From assembly GCF_900105255.1 (NCBI RefSeq), contig NZ_LT629763.1, forward strand, positions 1,240,001 through 1,304,000: 64,000 nt of DNA, read 5' to 3'. This DNA comes from Halopseudomonas sabulinigri (GTDB taxonomy: Bacteria > Pseudomonadota > Gammaproteobacteria > Pseudomonadales > Pseudomonadaceae). Shown here in pieces: positions 27,297 through 36,561 of this stretch (position 1 is the stretch's first letter; each line of letters opens with the position of its first letter). The position numbers and the translations under genes were made by a program. The notes under the pieces were generated by a model. It saw only the letters and a list, made by a program, of their open reading frames with translations, had not been told where the DNA came from and did not search any database.

Positions 27297-27833
27297 ATGG
27301 CCAAGCCAGACGCACCCTTCACTCCCCTGTCCATCGCCGTTCTGACCGTCAGCGATACCCGCACACTCGACACTGATACCTCAGGTCAACTGCTGAGCGA
27401 TAGCCTGATCGAGGCAGGCCACCAACTGACCGACCGCCAGTTGCAGCCCGACGACATCTACCAGATTCGGGCCACGGTCTCGGCCTGGATTGCGCGGTCA
27501 GACGTGCAGGTCGTGCTGATTACCGGTGGCACCGGCTTTACCGGCCGCGACAGTACGCCCGAGGCAATTACGCCGCTGCTCGACAAGCTGGTGGACGGTT
27601 TCGGTGAGCTGTTCCGGCATATTTCCTGGCAGGAAATTGGCACTTCCACCCTGCAATCGCGCGCGCTGGCCGGTCTGGCCAATCGCACCCTGGTGGTCTG
27701 TGTGCCCGGCTCCACCAACGCCTGCCGTACCGCCTGGACCAAGATCCTGCAGGAACAACTTGATGCGCGCACCCGGCCCTGCAACTTTGTGCAGCACCTG
27801 GGCAGCACTGAGCTGTGCGACAGCCGCGCATGA
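27297..27833 (+). CDS. moaB: Molybdenum cofactor biosynthesis protein MoaB
   Basis: A 178-residue MogA/MoaB-family protein that binds or adenylates molybdopterin before metal insertion. It has LTVSDTR, the LITGGTGFTGRD loop, PEAITPLLD and CVPGSTNAC. ATG 27297 follows AAGGA. Its stop overlaps the moeA start by 4 bases. Confidence 0.94.
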   Translation: MAKPDAPFTPLSIAVLTVSDTRTLDTDTSGQLLSDSLIEAGHQLTDRQLQPDDIYQIRATVSAWIARSDVQVVLITGGTGFTGRDSTPEAITPLLDKLVDGFGELFRHISWQEIGTSTLQSRALAGLANRTLVVCVPGSTNACRTAWTKILQEQLDARTRPCNFVQHLGSTELCDSRA

Positions 27834-29038
27834 GTCTGATGCCGGTCGATCAAGCCTTGTCGCAGTTGCTGAGCAGCGCGCGCAACCACGCTGCGCAGCC
27901 GGTCGACGATCTGCCGCTGGAGCAGGCGCTGGGCCATGTATTGGCCGCTCCCGTAATCGCCGCGCACGATGTGCCGCCCTGGGATAACAGCGCCATGGAC
28001 GGTTACGCGCTCAATAGCGCGGACGCGGAGCAAGCCAGACAACAGGGCCTGCCGGTTAGCCAACGCATCACCGCCGGCATGGCGCCGACACCGCTGCAAC
28101 CTGGCACCTGTGCGCGCATTTTTACCGGTGCGCCGCTGCCGGCGGGCGCCGATTGCGTCGAGATGCAGGAAAATATCGAGCTGGCCGACAACGGGCTGGC
28201 GCGACTCACCCAAGCGGTACAACCCGGCCAGAACGTGCGGCCGCAAGGGCAGGATGTACGCAGCGGTAGCACCTTGTTGCCCGCCGGGCTGCGCCTGCGG
28301 CCACAGGATCTTGGCGTCATAGCCTCGGTTGGGCTGGCCCGCGTCGCGGTGCGCAGGCCATTGCGCGTCGCGGTGGTGTCGACGGGCGACGAGTTGGTAG
28401 AGCCGGGTTCGGCATTGCTGAGCGGAAAAATCTACAACAGCAACCGTTTTACCCTGATCGGCGCCTTGCAACGGCTTGGGCAACAGATCATCGACGGCGG
28501 TATCCTGCCCGATGACAAGGCGCAGACCAGCGCTCGGCTGCGCGCGCTGGCCGAGCAGGCCGACCTGATCATCAGCTCCGGCGGCGTCTCCGTGGGAGAG
28601 GCCGATTGCCTCGGGCAAGTGCTGCGCGAGCAGGGTGAAGTCGCACTCTGGAAGCTGGCCATCAAGCCCGGCAAGCCTTTTACCCTGGGCCGCTTTGCCG
28701 ACACTCCCCTGCTCGGCTTGCCCGGCAACCCGGCCGCTACACTGGTGACCTTTCTGCTGCTGGTGCGCCCCTACCTGCTCACGCGCCTCGGCTGTAACCA
28801 GGTAGACGCCGTCAGCTACCAACTACCCGCCGAATTTGACTGGCCGCGCTCCGGCTCCCGTGACGAATACCTGCGCGCCGGCCTGCGCGATGGCCGCGTA
28901 GTGCTCAGCGGCAACCAAAGCTCTGGCGTGCTAAGCAGCGCCAGCCAGGGCAGCGGGCTGGTGTTGATTACCGCCGGCAGCACAGTCGCCGCAGGCGAGT
29001 CCGTGCCCTTTCTACCCTTCAGTGGCCTGCTCGACTGA
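27830..29038 (+). CDS. moeA: Molybdopterin molybdenumtransferase MoeA
   Basis: A 402-residue enzyme that inserts molybdate into adenylated molybdopterin. Motifs in order: PPWDNSAMDGYAL, FTGAPLPAGADCVEMQE, VVSTGDELVEPG, SGGVSVGEADCLG and GLPGNPAA. ATG 27830 overlaps the moaB stop; a start 5 codons upstream lies inside moaB and is rejected. With mobA next door this forms a compact Moco locus. Confidence 0.96.
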   Translation: MSLMPVDQALSQLLSSARNHAAQPVDDLPLEQALGHVLAAPVIAAHDVPPWDNSAMDGYALNSADAEQARQQGLPVSQRITAGMAPTPLQPGTCARIFTGAPLPAGADCVEMQENIELADNGLARLTQAVQPGQNVRPQGQDVRSGSTLLPAGLRLRPQDLGVIASVGLARVAVRRPLRVAVVSTGDELVEPGSALLSGKIYNSNRFTLIGALQRLGQQIIDGGILPDDKAQTSARLRALAEQADLIISSGGVSVGEADCLGQVLREQGEVALWKLAIKPGKPFTLGRFADTPLLGLPGNPAATLVTFLLLVRPYLLTRLGCNQVDAVSYQLPAEFDWPRSGSRDEYLRAGLRDGRVVLSGNQSSGVLSSASQGSGLVLITAGSTVAAGESVPFLPFSGLLD

Positions 29039-29153
29039 GCGGCCGCACACCCGCTCCCGGCGCTTATCCCCTGCTATCAACCTTGCCAATGCCACGGGCA
29101 TTCAGGCGCAGGCCGGCTAGAATCGAGACAAACCAACAATAACAGGATCTCGC

Positions 29154-30770
29154 ATGAAGCCTCCCTTTCAGGCTGCCGTTGTGGCCGCCCTCGTCAGCCT
29201 CAGCAGCGCCAGCATGGCCATCGAATACCAAGCACCCGAAGCGCTGGTGGCACCGTCCGCCTTCAAGGGCGTACACGGTCTGGCGGTAGATCAGCAGGGC
29301 CGCTTGCTGGCCGGCAGTGTGGTGGGCAGCAGCATCTATCAGGTAGACATCGACAGCGGCGAGGTGAGCACCTTGATCGGACCGGACCAAGGGCAGGCCG
29401 ACGATATCGCCATCGGCCCCAACGGCGAGATGGCCTGGACCGGGTTCCAGACCGGCAAGCTGCTGATGCGCGATAACGACAATGCGCCGATACGCGAAGT
29501 CGCCAGCGGCCTGCCCGGCATCAACTCGCTCGATTTCAATGATGAAACCGGCCAGCTATACGCCAGCCAGGTATTTCTTGGCGATGCACTGTGGGAAATC
29601 GACCCGACCGGCAAGCAAGCACCGCGCTTGATCGCCAAGGATCTGGGCGGCTTCAACGGTTTTGAGGTGGGCAGCGATGGCTGGCTGTACGGCCCGCTCT
29701 GGTTCAAGGGCGAGGTAGTACGCATCAACCCCGCCGATGGCACGGTAGAAACCGTGGCAACCGGATTTGGCACACCGGCTGCGGCCAACTTCGACTCCCA
29801 GGGCAATCTCTACGCCATAGATACCCTCAAGGGCCTGCTTAAACGAATCGACCTTGCCAGCGGTGAAACCACCAATATCGCGCAGCTCAGCAGCTCGCTG
29901 GACAATCTGGCCATCGATAGCCAGGATCGCATCTTCGTCTCCAACATGGCGGACAACAGCATCCAGCAAGTTGATCCGACCACCGGCAAAGTGCGCATGA
30001 TCACCAGCGGCGAACTGGCGGTGCCCGCCGGCATGGCGCTGTCCGAAGACGGAAATGCGCTGTATATCGCCGACATATTCGCTTTCCGTAAGGTCGATAC
30101 CGCTACCGGCGAAGTAACCGATCTGCGCCGCGCCCATGGCTCGGATATCGAGTATCCGAGCAGCGTGGGGTTGAGCGCGCAGCGCTTGCTGCTAACCAGC
30201 CTGGCTACCAACACCTTGCAGATCATCGACCGCAACGACCACACCACCTTGCATCTTCTGCATGGCCTGCAAGCGCCCTCAGGCGCCGTCGAACTGGACA
30301 ACGGCGACATCGTGGTCAGTGAAATGGCCAGCGGCAAGCTGCTGCGCCTGAGCGGCCCGAAGCTGGATCAGCAAAGCGTTCTGACTGAGGGACTGCAAGG
30401 CCCGGTGCAGATGATTCGGGGTCGCGACGGCAACCTTTACCTGACCGAAATGGCCGGCTTTCTCACCCGCGTCGATCCCGCCAGCGGTAAGCTGGAACGT
30501 CTGGTGAAGGACCTGCAGTTGCCCGAAGGCCTGAGCGAAACCGCGGACGGCAAGTTTGTTATCGCCGAGGGCGCGGCCCACCGCCTGCTATTGGTAGACC
30601 CTGCCAATGGCGACAAAACGGTGCTTGCCAGCGACCTGCCGATTGGCCTGCCTCCCGGCCCGGTCCTACCCCCCACCGGGATTCCCACCGGCGTAGCAGT
30701 TGCCGCAGACGGCCGGATTTTCTTCGGCTCGGATATCGACAACGGCCTGTACGAGCTGACGCCAAAATAA
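29154..30770 (+). CDS. Secreted beta-propeller protein (SMP-30/NHL-like)
   Basis: A 538-residue exported protein. The signal peptide ends near SSASMA at about residue 22. The rest is a series of roughly 40-residue propeller blades with recurring units such as GPNGEMAWT, NFDSQGNLYAI, DSQDRIFVSNMADNSI, SEDGNALYIADI, RDGNLYLTEM and AADGRIFFGSD. This pattern fits SMP-30/gluconolactonase or Vgb-like propellers. A Pro-rich segment lies near residue 505. The enzyme activity cannot be read from sequence; a lactonase or binding role is possible. Confidence 0.78.
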   Translation: MKPPFQAAVVAALVSLSSASMAIEYQAPEALVAPSAFKGVHGLAVDQQGRLLAGSVVGSSIYQVDIDSGEVSTLIGPDQGQADDIAIGPNGEMAWTGFQTGKLLMRDNDNAPIREVASGLPGINSLDFNDETGQLYASQVFLGDALWEIDPTGKQAPRLIAKDLGGFNGFEVGSDGWLYGPLWFKGEVVRINPADGTVETVATGFGTPAAANFDSQGNLYAIDTLKGLLKRIDLASGETTNIAQLSSSLDNLAIDSQDRIFVSNMADNSIQQVDPTTGKVRMITSGELAVPAGMALSEDGNALYIADIFAFRKVDTATGEVTDLRRAHGSDIEYPSSVGLSAQRLLLTSLATNTLQIIDRNDHTTLHLLHGLQAPSGAVELDNGDIVVSEMASGKLLRLSGPKLDQQSVLTEGLQGPVQMIRGRDGNLYLTEMAGFLTRVDPASGKLERLVKDLQLPEGLSETADGKFVIAEGAAHRLLLVDPANGDKTVLASDLPIGLPPGPVLPPTGIPTGVAVAADGRIFFGSDIDNGLYELTPK

Positions 30771-30919
30771 GCTGCCGGCACCCACGCGAGAGGCCACTGG
30801 CATGGGCGCCGCAACATTCGGTCAAACTCCGCTTTAAGCTTTTGGGTGAACGTTTTTACAGCGCATTAGTCCATTTCAACATATCGATTTGCACTGAGAA
30901 GCTGAAACAGGAGACGTAC

Positions 30920-31444
30920 ATGCACCATCTGCTGAAGAAATCGCTGGTTCCTGCCCTCGCTATTGCCGCCCTCGGCGCGTCCGCCATCAGCCACGCCGAC
31001 ACTGCCAAGCCACTGGGCTGGGTGGAAGAAGGCGTGATCATGCCGGAAGACCTGACGGTCAAGTTCAAGCTGGACTCCGGTGCACTCACCTCCTCCATGC
31101 ACGCCGAAGACATTGAACGCTTTGAAAAGAATGGCGAGGACTGGGTACGCTTCCGCGTCGAATTGCAGGACATCAATACCGAGGAAACCGTGGCTTCGAC
31201 TTTCGAACGCCCACTGGAGCGTAACCTCAAGGTACGCGGCGCCGGCGGCTCGGAAGAGCGCCCGGTGGTGAAGATGGATGTGTGTGTCGGCAACGAGATG
31301 CTCAAGGAGGAGTTCTCGCTGCGCGATCGCAACAACATGCACTATCCGGTACTGCTCGGCCGTCGCACGCTGAACGAACTGGGCCCGGTGGATACCTCAC
31401 GCACCTTCACCACCAAACCCGCCTGCAACAGCGAACAGGCCTGA
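30920..31444 (+). CDS. Secreted retropepsin-like protein (PF05618 'Zn_protease' family)
   Basis: A 174-residue protein with a signal peptide (cleavage near SHA at about 26). It has LGWVEEGVI, FKLDSGALTSSM with D52-S-G-A, and YPVLLGRRTL, the landmarks of the family annotated as ATP-dependent zinc protease but now seen as retropepsin-like. ATG 30920 follows CAGGAG; the frame extends 26 codons upstream, but without a signal peptide. Periplasmic location is inferred. Catalysis would need a dimer to supply two Asp residues. Confidence 0.82.
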   Translation: MHHLLKKSLVPALAIAALGASAISHADTAKPLGWVEEGVIMPEDLTVKFKLDSGALTSSMHAEDIERFEKNGEDWVRFRVELQDINTEETVASTFERPLERNLKVRGAGGSEERPVVKMDVCVGNEMLKEEFSLRDRNNMHYPVLLGRRTLNELGPVDTSRTFTTKPACNSEQA

Positions 31445-31467
31445 ACCTCCGCTTACGGCCAGGCGGT

Positions 31468-32895
31468 TCAAACCGCCTCGGCCGCCTGCTCTGCCTGCAT
31501 CAACGCGATCTCCCGGCTGACCGTCACCAAGGCGTCATACATGGGCGAACTGGCCTGGGTATAGTTGATGCGCAGGCAGTCGCGGTACTTGCCAGAAGCA
31601 GAAAACAGTGAGCCCGGCGCGATCTGAATCCCGGACGCCGCCAGGCGTTCATTCAGCCTGACCGAGTCCAACCCCTTTACCTCGACCCACAATAGAAAGC
31701 CGCCCTGCGGGTAACTCACGCCTGTACCCAGCGGAAACAGCGCCTGCACCCAGCCCAGCACCACATCCAGATTGCGTTGATACTGGCGCACCACATTACG
31801 CAGGTGACGCTCGTAATGCCCCTGGCCTATAAAGTCTGCCACCGCCAGTTGTGGCAGGGTCGCCGAGGCGCCGGTGGAGACGTATTTCATGTGCATCACC
31901 TGGTCGCGATAACGTCCCGGCGCTATCCAGCCGACCCGCAGCGACGGAATCAGGGTCTTTGAAAAGGAACTGCACAGCAGCACGCGACCGTCATCATCAA
32001 AGGACTTCAGGGTGCGCGGCCGTGGCGCACGGTAGGCCAGGTCACCGTAGATATCGTCCTCGATGATGGCGACGTCAAAGCGTTGCGCCAGCGCCACCAG
32101 TTCACGCTTGCGCGCCTCCGGCATGGTATAGCCCAAGGGGTTGTTGTGCGTTGGCGTGATTTGTATGGCCTTGATCGGCCACTGCTCCAGCGCCAGCTCC
32201 AAAGCCTCCAGGCTGATACCGGTTTGCGGGTCAGTGGGGATTTCCATGGCCTTGAGTTGGTGCGCCTTGAGAATCTGCATGCTGCCATAGAAACTCGGCG
32301 AATCGACTGCCACCACATCACCCGGCACTGTCAGGGTACGGATGGCGATCGACAGCGCCTCCTGACAACCGGTGGTGATCAGTATGTCGTCGGGATGCAG
32401 CAGACACCCCGAGCTGGATGCCAGGCGCGCCAGTTGCTCACGTAGCTGCGGACTACCGGCCAGTGAGTCGTACTTGAGACCGGCAGCGTGGCCGCGGCGA
32501 TGCAGCGCGGCCAACTGCTGAAACAGCGGTTTCAGGGTCTTGGCCTCGACATCCGGAATACCGCGCCCCAACGAAATAACATGCTCGGCCCCTGGTTCAC
32601 CCACCAGGTTCAGCACATGATCCCACTGCGACACATCCAGCGGCCGCTGCGTTGGCCGGGTTACCCCCGGCAACACCGGCGGCGCCGAACGCGGCAATAC
32701 GTAATAACCCGACTTGGGCCGCGCCTCGATCAGCCGCTCTGCCTCCAGCCCGGCGTAGGCTGTCTGTACCGTGGAAATACTCACGGCAAACTCCCCGCAC
32801 AGCTCACGGATCGACGGCAAGCGATCGCCCGCCCGGTACAAACCGTGCTCCATACGCTGCCGGATGGTAGCGGCCACCTCTTCATAACGTTTCAT
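31468..32895 (-). CDS. MocR-type GntR/aminotransferase regulator
   Basis: A 475-residue regulator. Residues about 1-70 are a GntR winged helix (RLPSIRELCGEFAVSISTVQ), joined by a Pro-rich linker to a fold-type I aminotransferase domain with TGCQEALSIA, HNNPLGYTMP, IIEDDIYGDL and the PLP-lysine motif SFSKTLIPSLRVGW. MocR proteins sense PLP or amino acids through the enzyme-like domain. Start ATG 32895 has GAGGG upstream. It is divergent from a DUF1127 gene, with repeated CTGTATCTGT sites between them that probably form its operator. Confidence 0.93.
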   Translation of the reverse strand: MKRYEEVAATIRQRMEHGLYRAGDRLPSIRELCGEFAVSISTVQTAYAGLEAERLIEARPKSGYYVLPRSAPPVLPGVTRPTQRPLDVSQWDHVLNLVGEPGAEHVISLGRGIPDVEAKTLKPLFQQLAALHRRGHAAGLKYDSLAGSPQLREQLARLASSSGCLLHPDDILITTGCQEALSIAIRTLTVPGDVVAVDSPSFYGSMQILKAHQLKAMEIPTDPQTGISLEALELALEQWPIKAIQITPTHNNPLGYTMPEARKRELVALAQRFDVAIIEDDIYGDLAYRAPRPRTLKSFDDDGRVLLCSSFSKTLIPSLRVGWIAPGRYRDQVMHMKYVSTGASATLPQLAVADFIGQGHYERHLRNVVRQYQRNLDVVLGWVQALFPLGTGVSYPQGGFLLWVEVKGLDSVRLNERLAASGIQIAPGSLFSASGKYRDCLRINYTQASSPMYDALVTVSREIALMQAEQAAEAV

Positions 32896-32924
32896 GACAA
32901 CCCTCAGCCCACTGGTCACTATCA

Positions 32925-33005
32925 GTACAGATTGCGCATCAGAGCAGCATACAGCGCCTATTCCACCGACACTGTATCTGTTTTTTAATTTTCCGCTGTA
33001 TCTGT
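32925..33005. promoter_or_regulatory. Candidate MocR operator: direct repeats of CTGTATCTGT
   Basis: CTGTATCTGT occurs exactly at 32972-32981 and 32996-33005, start to start 24 bases. A related inverted element, GTACAGAT, lies at 32925-32932. All are in the 163-base gap between the MocR gene and the DUF1127 gene. MocR regulators typically bind spaced direct repeats. Confidence 0.6.
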
Positions 33006-33058
33006 ATGCAAAAACAAGTCTCCCTTACCATTTCTCCACGCTAACCGGAGACCCGACC

Positions 33059-33292
33059 ATGCCTATACCCTCACTTTTCAGACTTCTGCGCCTGGCGCTG
33101 CAACACCACCAGCAAAGACGCGACTATCGCCACCTGCTGAAACTCGACGAGCACTTGCTGGCCGACATCGGCCTGACCCGGGAACAAATCCAGCGGGAAC
33201 TGGCCAAGCCGTTCAGCGCAGGCCTGCGGCTGAACCTGCGCTGCAGTCAGATGCTGAGCCAGCGTCACACCGCGCTCGACACGCGTCATTGA
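33059..33292 (+). CDS. DUF1127 small protein
   Basis: A 77-residue basic protein. The core LLKLDEHLLADIGLTREQI (about residues 25-44) is the DUF1127 signature. Related short proteins affect RNA turnover and phosphate or carbon control in alphaproteobacteria, but function here is unknown. ATG 33059 follows CCGGAGACC. Divergent from the MocR gene and probably its target. Confidence 0.88.
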   Translation: MPIPSLFRLLRLALQHHQQRRDYRHLLKLDEHLLADIGLTREQIQRELAKPFSAGLRLNLRCSQMLSQRHTALDTRH

Positions 33293-33375
33293 GCGCCATG
33301 TGATCACTCGGGCTTAATTTCCGCGCGGATCTTGAGTACGCTTGCACGCGTTCATCCCCCGCAGCGAATCAGCCC

Positions 33376-34197
33376 ATGACCAGCCCTACCGCATCCACTC
33401 CCGATTTACCGGCGCGCTATGCGCTGGCCCAGCGCGTGGCCCAACAGGCCGCCGAACGTGGCCTGGCCTATTACCAGGGTCGCGAAGACCTGAATATCGA
33501 GCACAAGGGTGGCGACCGCCGTGATGTGGTCAGCGCCGCCGACCGCGCACTGGAAGACTTCATCCGCGCCGAATTGCAGGCGGCCTTCCCTGAAGACGGC
33601 TTTCTTGGCGAAGAAAGTGGTTCCGCTGACCTGCAGGCCCGCTGCCTCTGGGTGGTCGACCCCATCGACGGCACCGCCTGTTTCCTCAACGGCCTGCATA
33701 ACTGGTGCGTGTCGATCGGCATGCTGCTGGATGGCGAACCGTATATCGGCGCGGTCGCCGACCCCAATCATCGGGAGCTGTTCCATGGCATGCGCGACCA
33801 GGGCGCCTTCGTCAACGATCAACCCTTGCGGGTCAGCTCCGCGAGCCATGTACGCGAAGGTCTGCTGGGCGTGGGCACCTTCTATGCCCGCGGCACCGAG
33901 CACTTTATTCCGTTTCTCACGCAACTGCTGGCCGAGGGCGGCATGTTTCTGCGTAATGGCTCCGGCGCGCTGATGACCGCCTACGTCGCCGCCGGCCGGC
34001 TGCTGGGCTACTATGAAACCCTGTTGAAGAGCTGGGATTGCGTCGCCGGACTGGTATTGGTGGCGGAGGCAGGCGGGCGCAGCAACGATTTCCTGCGTGG
34101 CGACGGCCTATTGCAGGGCAACCCCTACCTGGTGGCCTGCCCTGGCGTGTACCAGCAGGTGCGCGAGATGATCGGGCCCATGCTCGATCAAGACTGA
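33376..34197 (+). CDS. Inositol monophosphatase family protein
   Basis: A 273-residue Mg2+-dependent sugar-phosphatase family member. It has GEES (78-81), DPIDGT (95-100) and the third metal ligand D221 in SWDCVAG. The usual family motif continues DGTxNF, here DGTACF. Close relatives act on inositol phosphate, histidinol phosphate or 3'-phosphoadenosine phosphate; I cannot choose among them. Start ATG 33376. Confidence 0.88.
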   Translation: MTSPTASTPDLPARYALAQRVAQQAAERGLAYYQGREDLNIEHKGGDRRDVVSAADRALEDFIRAELQAAFPEDGFLGEESGSADLQARCLWVVDPIDGTACFLNGLHNWCVSIGMLLDGEPYIGAVADPNHRELFHGMRDQGAFVNDQPLRVSSASHVREGLLGVGTFYARGTEHFIPFLTQLLAEGGMFLRNGSGALMTAYVAAGRLLGYYETLLKSWDCVAGLVLVAEAGGRSNDFLRGDGLLQGNPYLVACPGVYQQVREMIGPMLDQD

Positions 34198-34239
34198 AGC
34201 CAACACAGCTCTCGTTGAGGGCAGAGGCAAGGAAGCAAC

Positions 34240-34554
34240 ATGAACAGATTATTGATGCAATTGACCGCACTGGGCACGGCCGCCGGCATGGCGCTGCTAT
34301 GCACCCACCTGCACGCCGCGATGCGCTGCGCCGGCGGTTTGATCGACGAGGGCGACAGTATGGATCAAGTAATGCAGCAATGCGGTGAGCCCGATCAGCG
34401 CGAAACGACGCCGCAATACATAGAAGCCGATGGCTTCCCGGCTGAAGGTTCGGTCAACGAAGAAGACTGGGTGTACGGGCCAGACAACGGCATGTACCGC
34501 TATCTGCATTTCATCGACGGCAAGTTGGTGCGTCTGCGCAGCCAGCGCAACTAG
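34240..34554 (+). CDS. DUF2845 exported small protein
   Basis: A 104-residue protein with an N-terminal signal peptide (cleavage near LHA at about 26), then MRCAGGLIDEGDSMDQVMQQ, CGEP and a C-terminal KLVRLRSQ strand, the DUF2845 pattern. The two mature Cys could form a disulfide. Ribosome site AGGAAG precedes ATG 34240. Function unknown; the family resembles small periplasmic beta-rich proteins. Confidence 0.85.
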   Translation: MNRLLMQLTALGTAAGMALLCTHLHAAMRCAGGLIDEGDSMDQVMQQCGEPDQRETTPQYIEADGFPAEGSVNEEDWVYGPDNGMYRYLHFIDGKLVRLRSQRN

Positions 34555-35603
34555 CCTAGCGCCAATTCCACCCGGTTGCGCCCCGCCGACTTGCCCGCAT
34601 AGAGCGCGTGGTCGGCCCGGGCAATGGCGTTACTCAGGGCTTCTTCGGCACGGTACTGGGTAATACCGATCGAGAGCGTCACGCTGATGCGGGCGCCGTC
34701 GTTTTCGACCACCAGCGCCTCTACCGCTTTGCGAATACGCTCGGCGCTCGCCCACGCCTGATCCGTATCGGTCTCGGGTAGCACCGCCAGAAACTCCTCA
34801 CCACCCCAGCGGCCAATAAAGTCCTGCTCTCGCATCGACTCCTGTAGCAACTGGCTCACTGCGCTGAGCACACGGTCACCGGTGTCGTGCCCGTAGTCAT
34901 CGTTGATCTGCTTGAACAAGTCGATATCCATCAGCATGAACGTCAGGTCGCGTGGCCGCCGATGGTGGCGCGCCAGCTCCTTCTCGGTCAGGGCAATCAT
35001 GTGCCGCCGATTGAACAGGTTGGTCAGCGAATCCGTGGTCGCCATGCGCGCCAGGTGCTTGTGCGCGCGGGTGACGGTAATCACGTAATACAGCGCCAGG
35101 TAGCTGAACATGAAGAACACGGTGGTCAAGTTGAAGATATGTACACCGAGCAGCGCGTTCGACGAGATGGGCTGCAGCGGCTCGATGTACCACATGAGCA
35201 CATCCAGAGCGACGTAATAAATCCACAGACAGATGGCCAGTATCCAGGCGCTGCGCGCATGCATGCTGACAAAAAGTGCCGGAATGAACATCAGCAGAAA
35301 GTAGTGAAAGCCGCTTTCCCAACCCACCAGCACTGTACCCAGGCCAGCGTGCACCAATACCTCGATGCGAATCAGCAAGATCGCCAGGCTGTTGCGGCGT
35401 TGCTTGAAGGCGCGATAGGCATAGACATACATCGCCACGCTGATCACGTTGACCCAGGCCAGTATCGGCGAGCCCAGAATCAGAAAGATGAAGAAGAAGG
35501 CCACATCCACACTGCCGGCCAATTGGCAGCAGCGCATGGACAGATCCCAGAATTCCGGGCGCGCGTCTCTTTTTTGAGACTGGGCTGAATGCTTCCCTTG
35601 CAT
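34551..35603 (-). CDS. Membrane diguanylate cyclase (GGDEF)
   Basis: A 350-residue protein with about six hydrophobic segments (residues 30-178) and a C-terminal GGDEF domain. The active site is GGEEF (267-271), and the inhibitory RxxD site is intact (R258-D261, five residues before the active site). It should therefore make cyclic di-GMP and be product-inhibited. The start is uncertain: ATG 35603 has GAGG 11 bases upstream, while the frame stays open to 35750. The sensory domain is unassigned. Confidence 0.88.
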   Translation of the reverse strand: MQGKHSAQSQKRDARPEFWDLSMRCCQLAGSVDVAFFFIFLILGSPILAWVNVISVAMYVYAYRAFKQRRNSLAILLIRIEVLVHAGLGTVLVGWESGFHYFLLMFIPALFVSMHARSAWILAICLWIYYVALDVLMWYIEPLQPISSNALLGVHIFNLTTVFFMFSYLALYYVITVTRAHKHLARMATTDSLTNLFNRRHMIALTEKELARHHRRPRDLTFMLMDIDLFKQINDDYGHDTGDRVLSAVSQLLQESMREQDFIGRWGGEEFLAVLPETDTDQAWASAERIRKAVEALVVENDGARISVTLSIGITQYRAEEALSNAIARADHALYAGKSAGRNRVELALG

Positions 35604-35787
35604 TGATTCTGCTACCTCAAACCCCGGGACTGCACCCGGTTTTCCTTGTATTTCCCACCGCAAAAGCGGCGGCTGAGCGTAGCCTGGAGTATAGAAAGGT
35701 ATTGCGGCCGCAGCCATCCCTGCACGACTCACCGGGCTATTGGGTAGCATAGTGCCACCCTGCCCAGCTTATCGGCCGACATTAAAT

Positions 35788-36552
35788 TTAATGCAGTATC
35801 TGACTGAGAAATAATTGCGTGCGCTCGTTTTCGGGGTTACTGAAAAATTTGTTGGGCTCCGCCTCCTCAACAATCTCACCCCTGTCCATGAAAATAACCC
35901 GGTTGGCCACCGTGCGCGCAAAGCCCATCTCGTGCGTTACACACAACATGGTCATGCCGTCCTCAGCCAGACCGATCATGGTGTCGAGCACCTCTTTTAC
36001 CATTTCCGGGTCAAGTGCCGAGGTCGGCTCGTCAAACAGCATGATCTTCGGCTGCATGCACAGTGCGCGGGCAATGGCCACGCGCTGTTGCTGGCCGCCG
36101 GAGAGCTGACCGGGGAACTTGTGCGCCTGCTCAGGGATGCGCACACGCTCCAGGTAATGCATGGCCATTTCCTCCGCCTCACGGCGTGGCGTCTTGCGCA
36201 CCCACATCGGCGACAGGGTGCAGTTTTGCAATACGGTCAGGTGCGGGAACAGGTTGAAATGCTGAAACACCATACCCACTTCACGGCGCACCGCCTCGAT
36301 CTGCTTGAGGTCGTGGGTTAGCTCGGTGCCATCCACGATAATGCGCCCCTGCTGGTGTTCCTCCAGCCGATTTAGGCAGCGAATGGTAGTGGACTTGCCC
36401 GAACCTGAAGGCCCGCAAAGCACAATGCGTTCTCCCTGCTGCACATTCATGTTGATATCTTTGAGCACGTGGAACTGGCCATACCACTTGTGCACGCCGT
36501 CCATCTGGATAATCCCCTCGGGGAGTGTCGGCTGCATACTTGCTTCACTCAT
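35788..36552 (-). CDS. aapP: General L-amino-acid ABC transporter ATP-binding protein
   Basis: A 254-residue ABC ATPase of the polar amino-acid uptake family: Walker [11 protein letters not shown]-loop [13 protein letters not shown], signature [15 protein letters not shown], Walker [13 protein letters not shown] and the H-loop THEMGFAR. It is the last gene of aapJ-aapQ-aapM-aapP, 9 bases after aapM. Confidence 0.93.
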   Translation of the reverse strand: MSEASMQPTLPEGIIQMDGVHKWYGQFHVLKDINMNVQQGERIVLCGPSGSGKSTTIRCLNRLEEHQQGRIIVDGTELTHDLKQIEAVRREVGMVFQHFNLFPHLTVLQNCTLSPMWVRKTPRREAEEMAMHYLERVRIPEQAHKFPGQLSGGQQQRVAIARALCMQPKIMLFDEPTSALDPEMVKEVLDTMIGLAEDGMTMLCVTHEMGFARTVANRVIFMDRGEIVEEAEPNKFFSNPENERTQLFLSQILH

Positions 36553-36561
36553 GTCGTACTC

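Noticed and set aside
27458..28822. 454-codon minus-strand frame across moaB and moeA
   Set aside because: It is antisense to two well-recognised genes and has a Gln/Arg/His-rich shadow composition with no family features.
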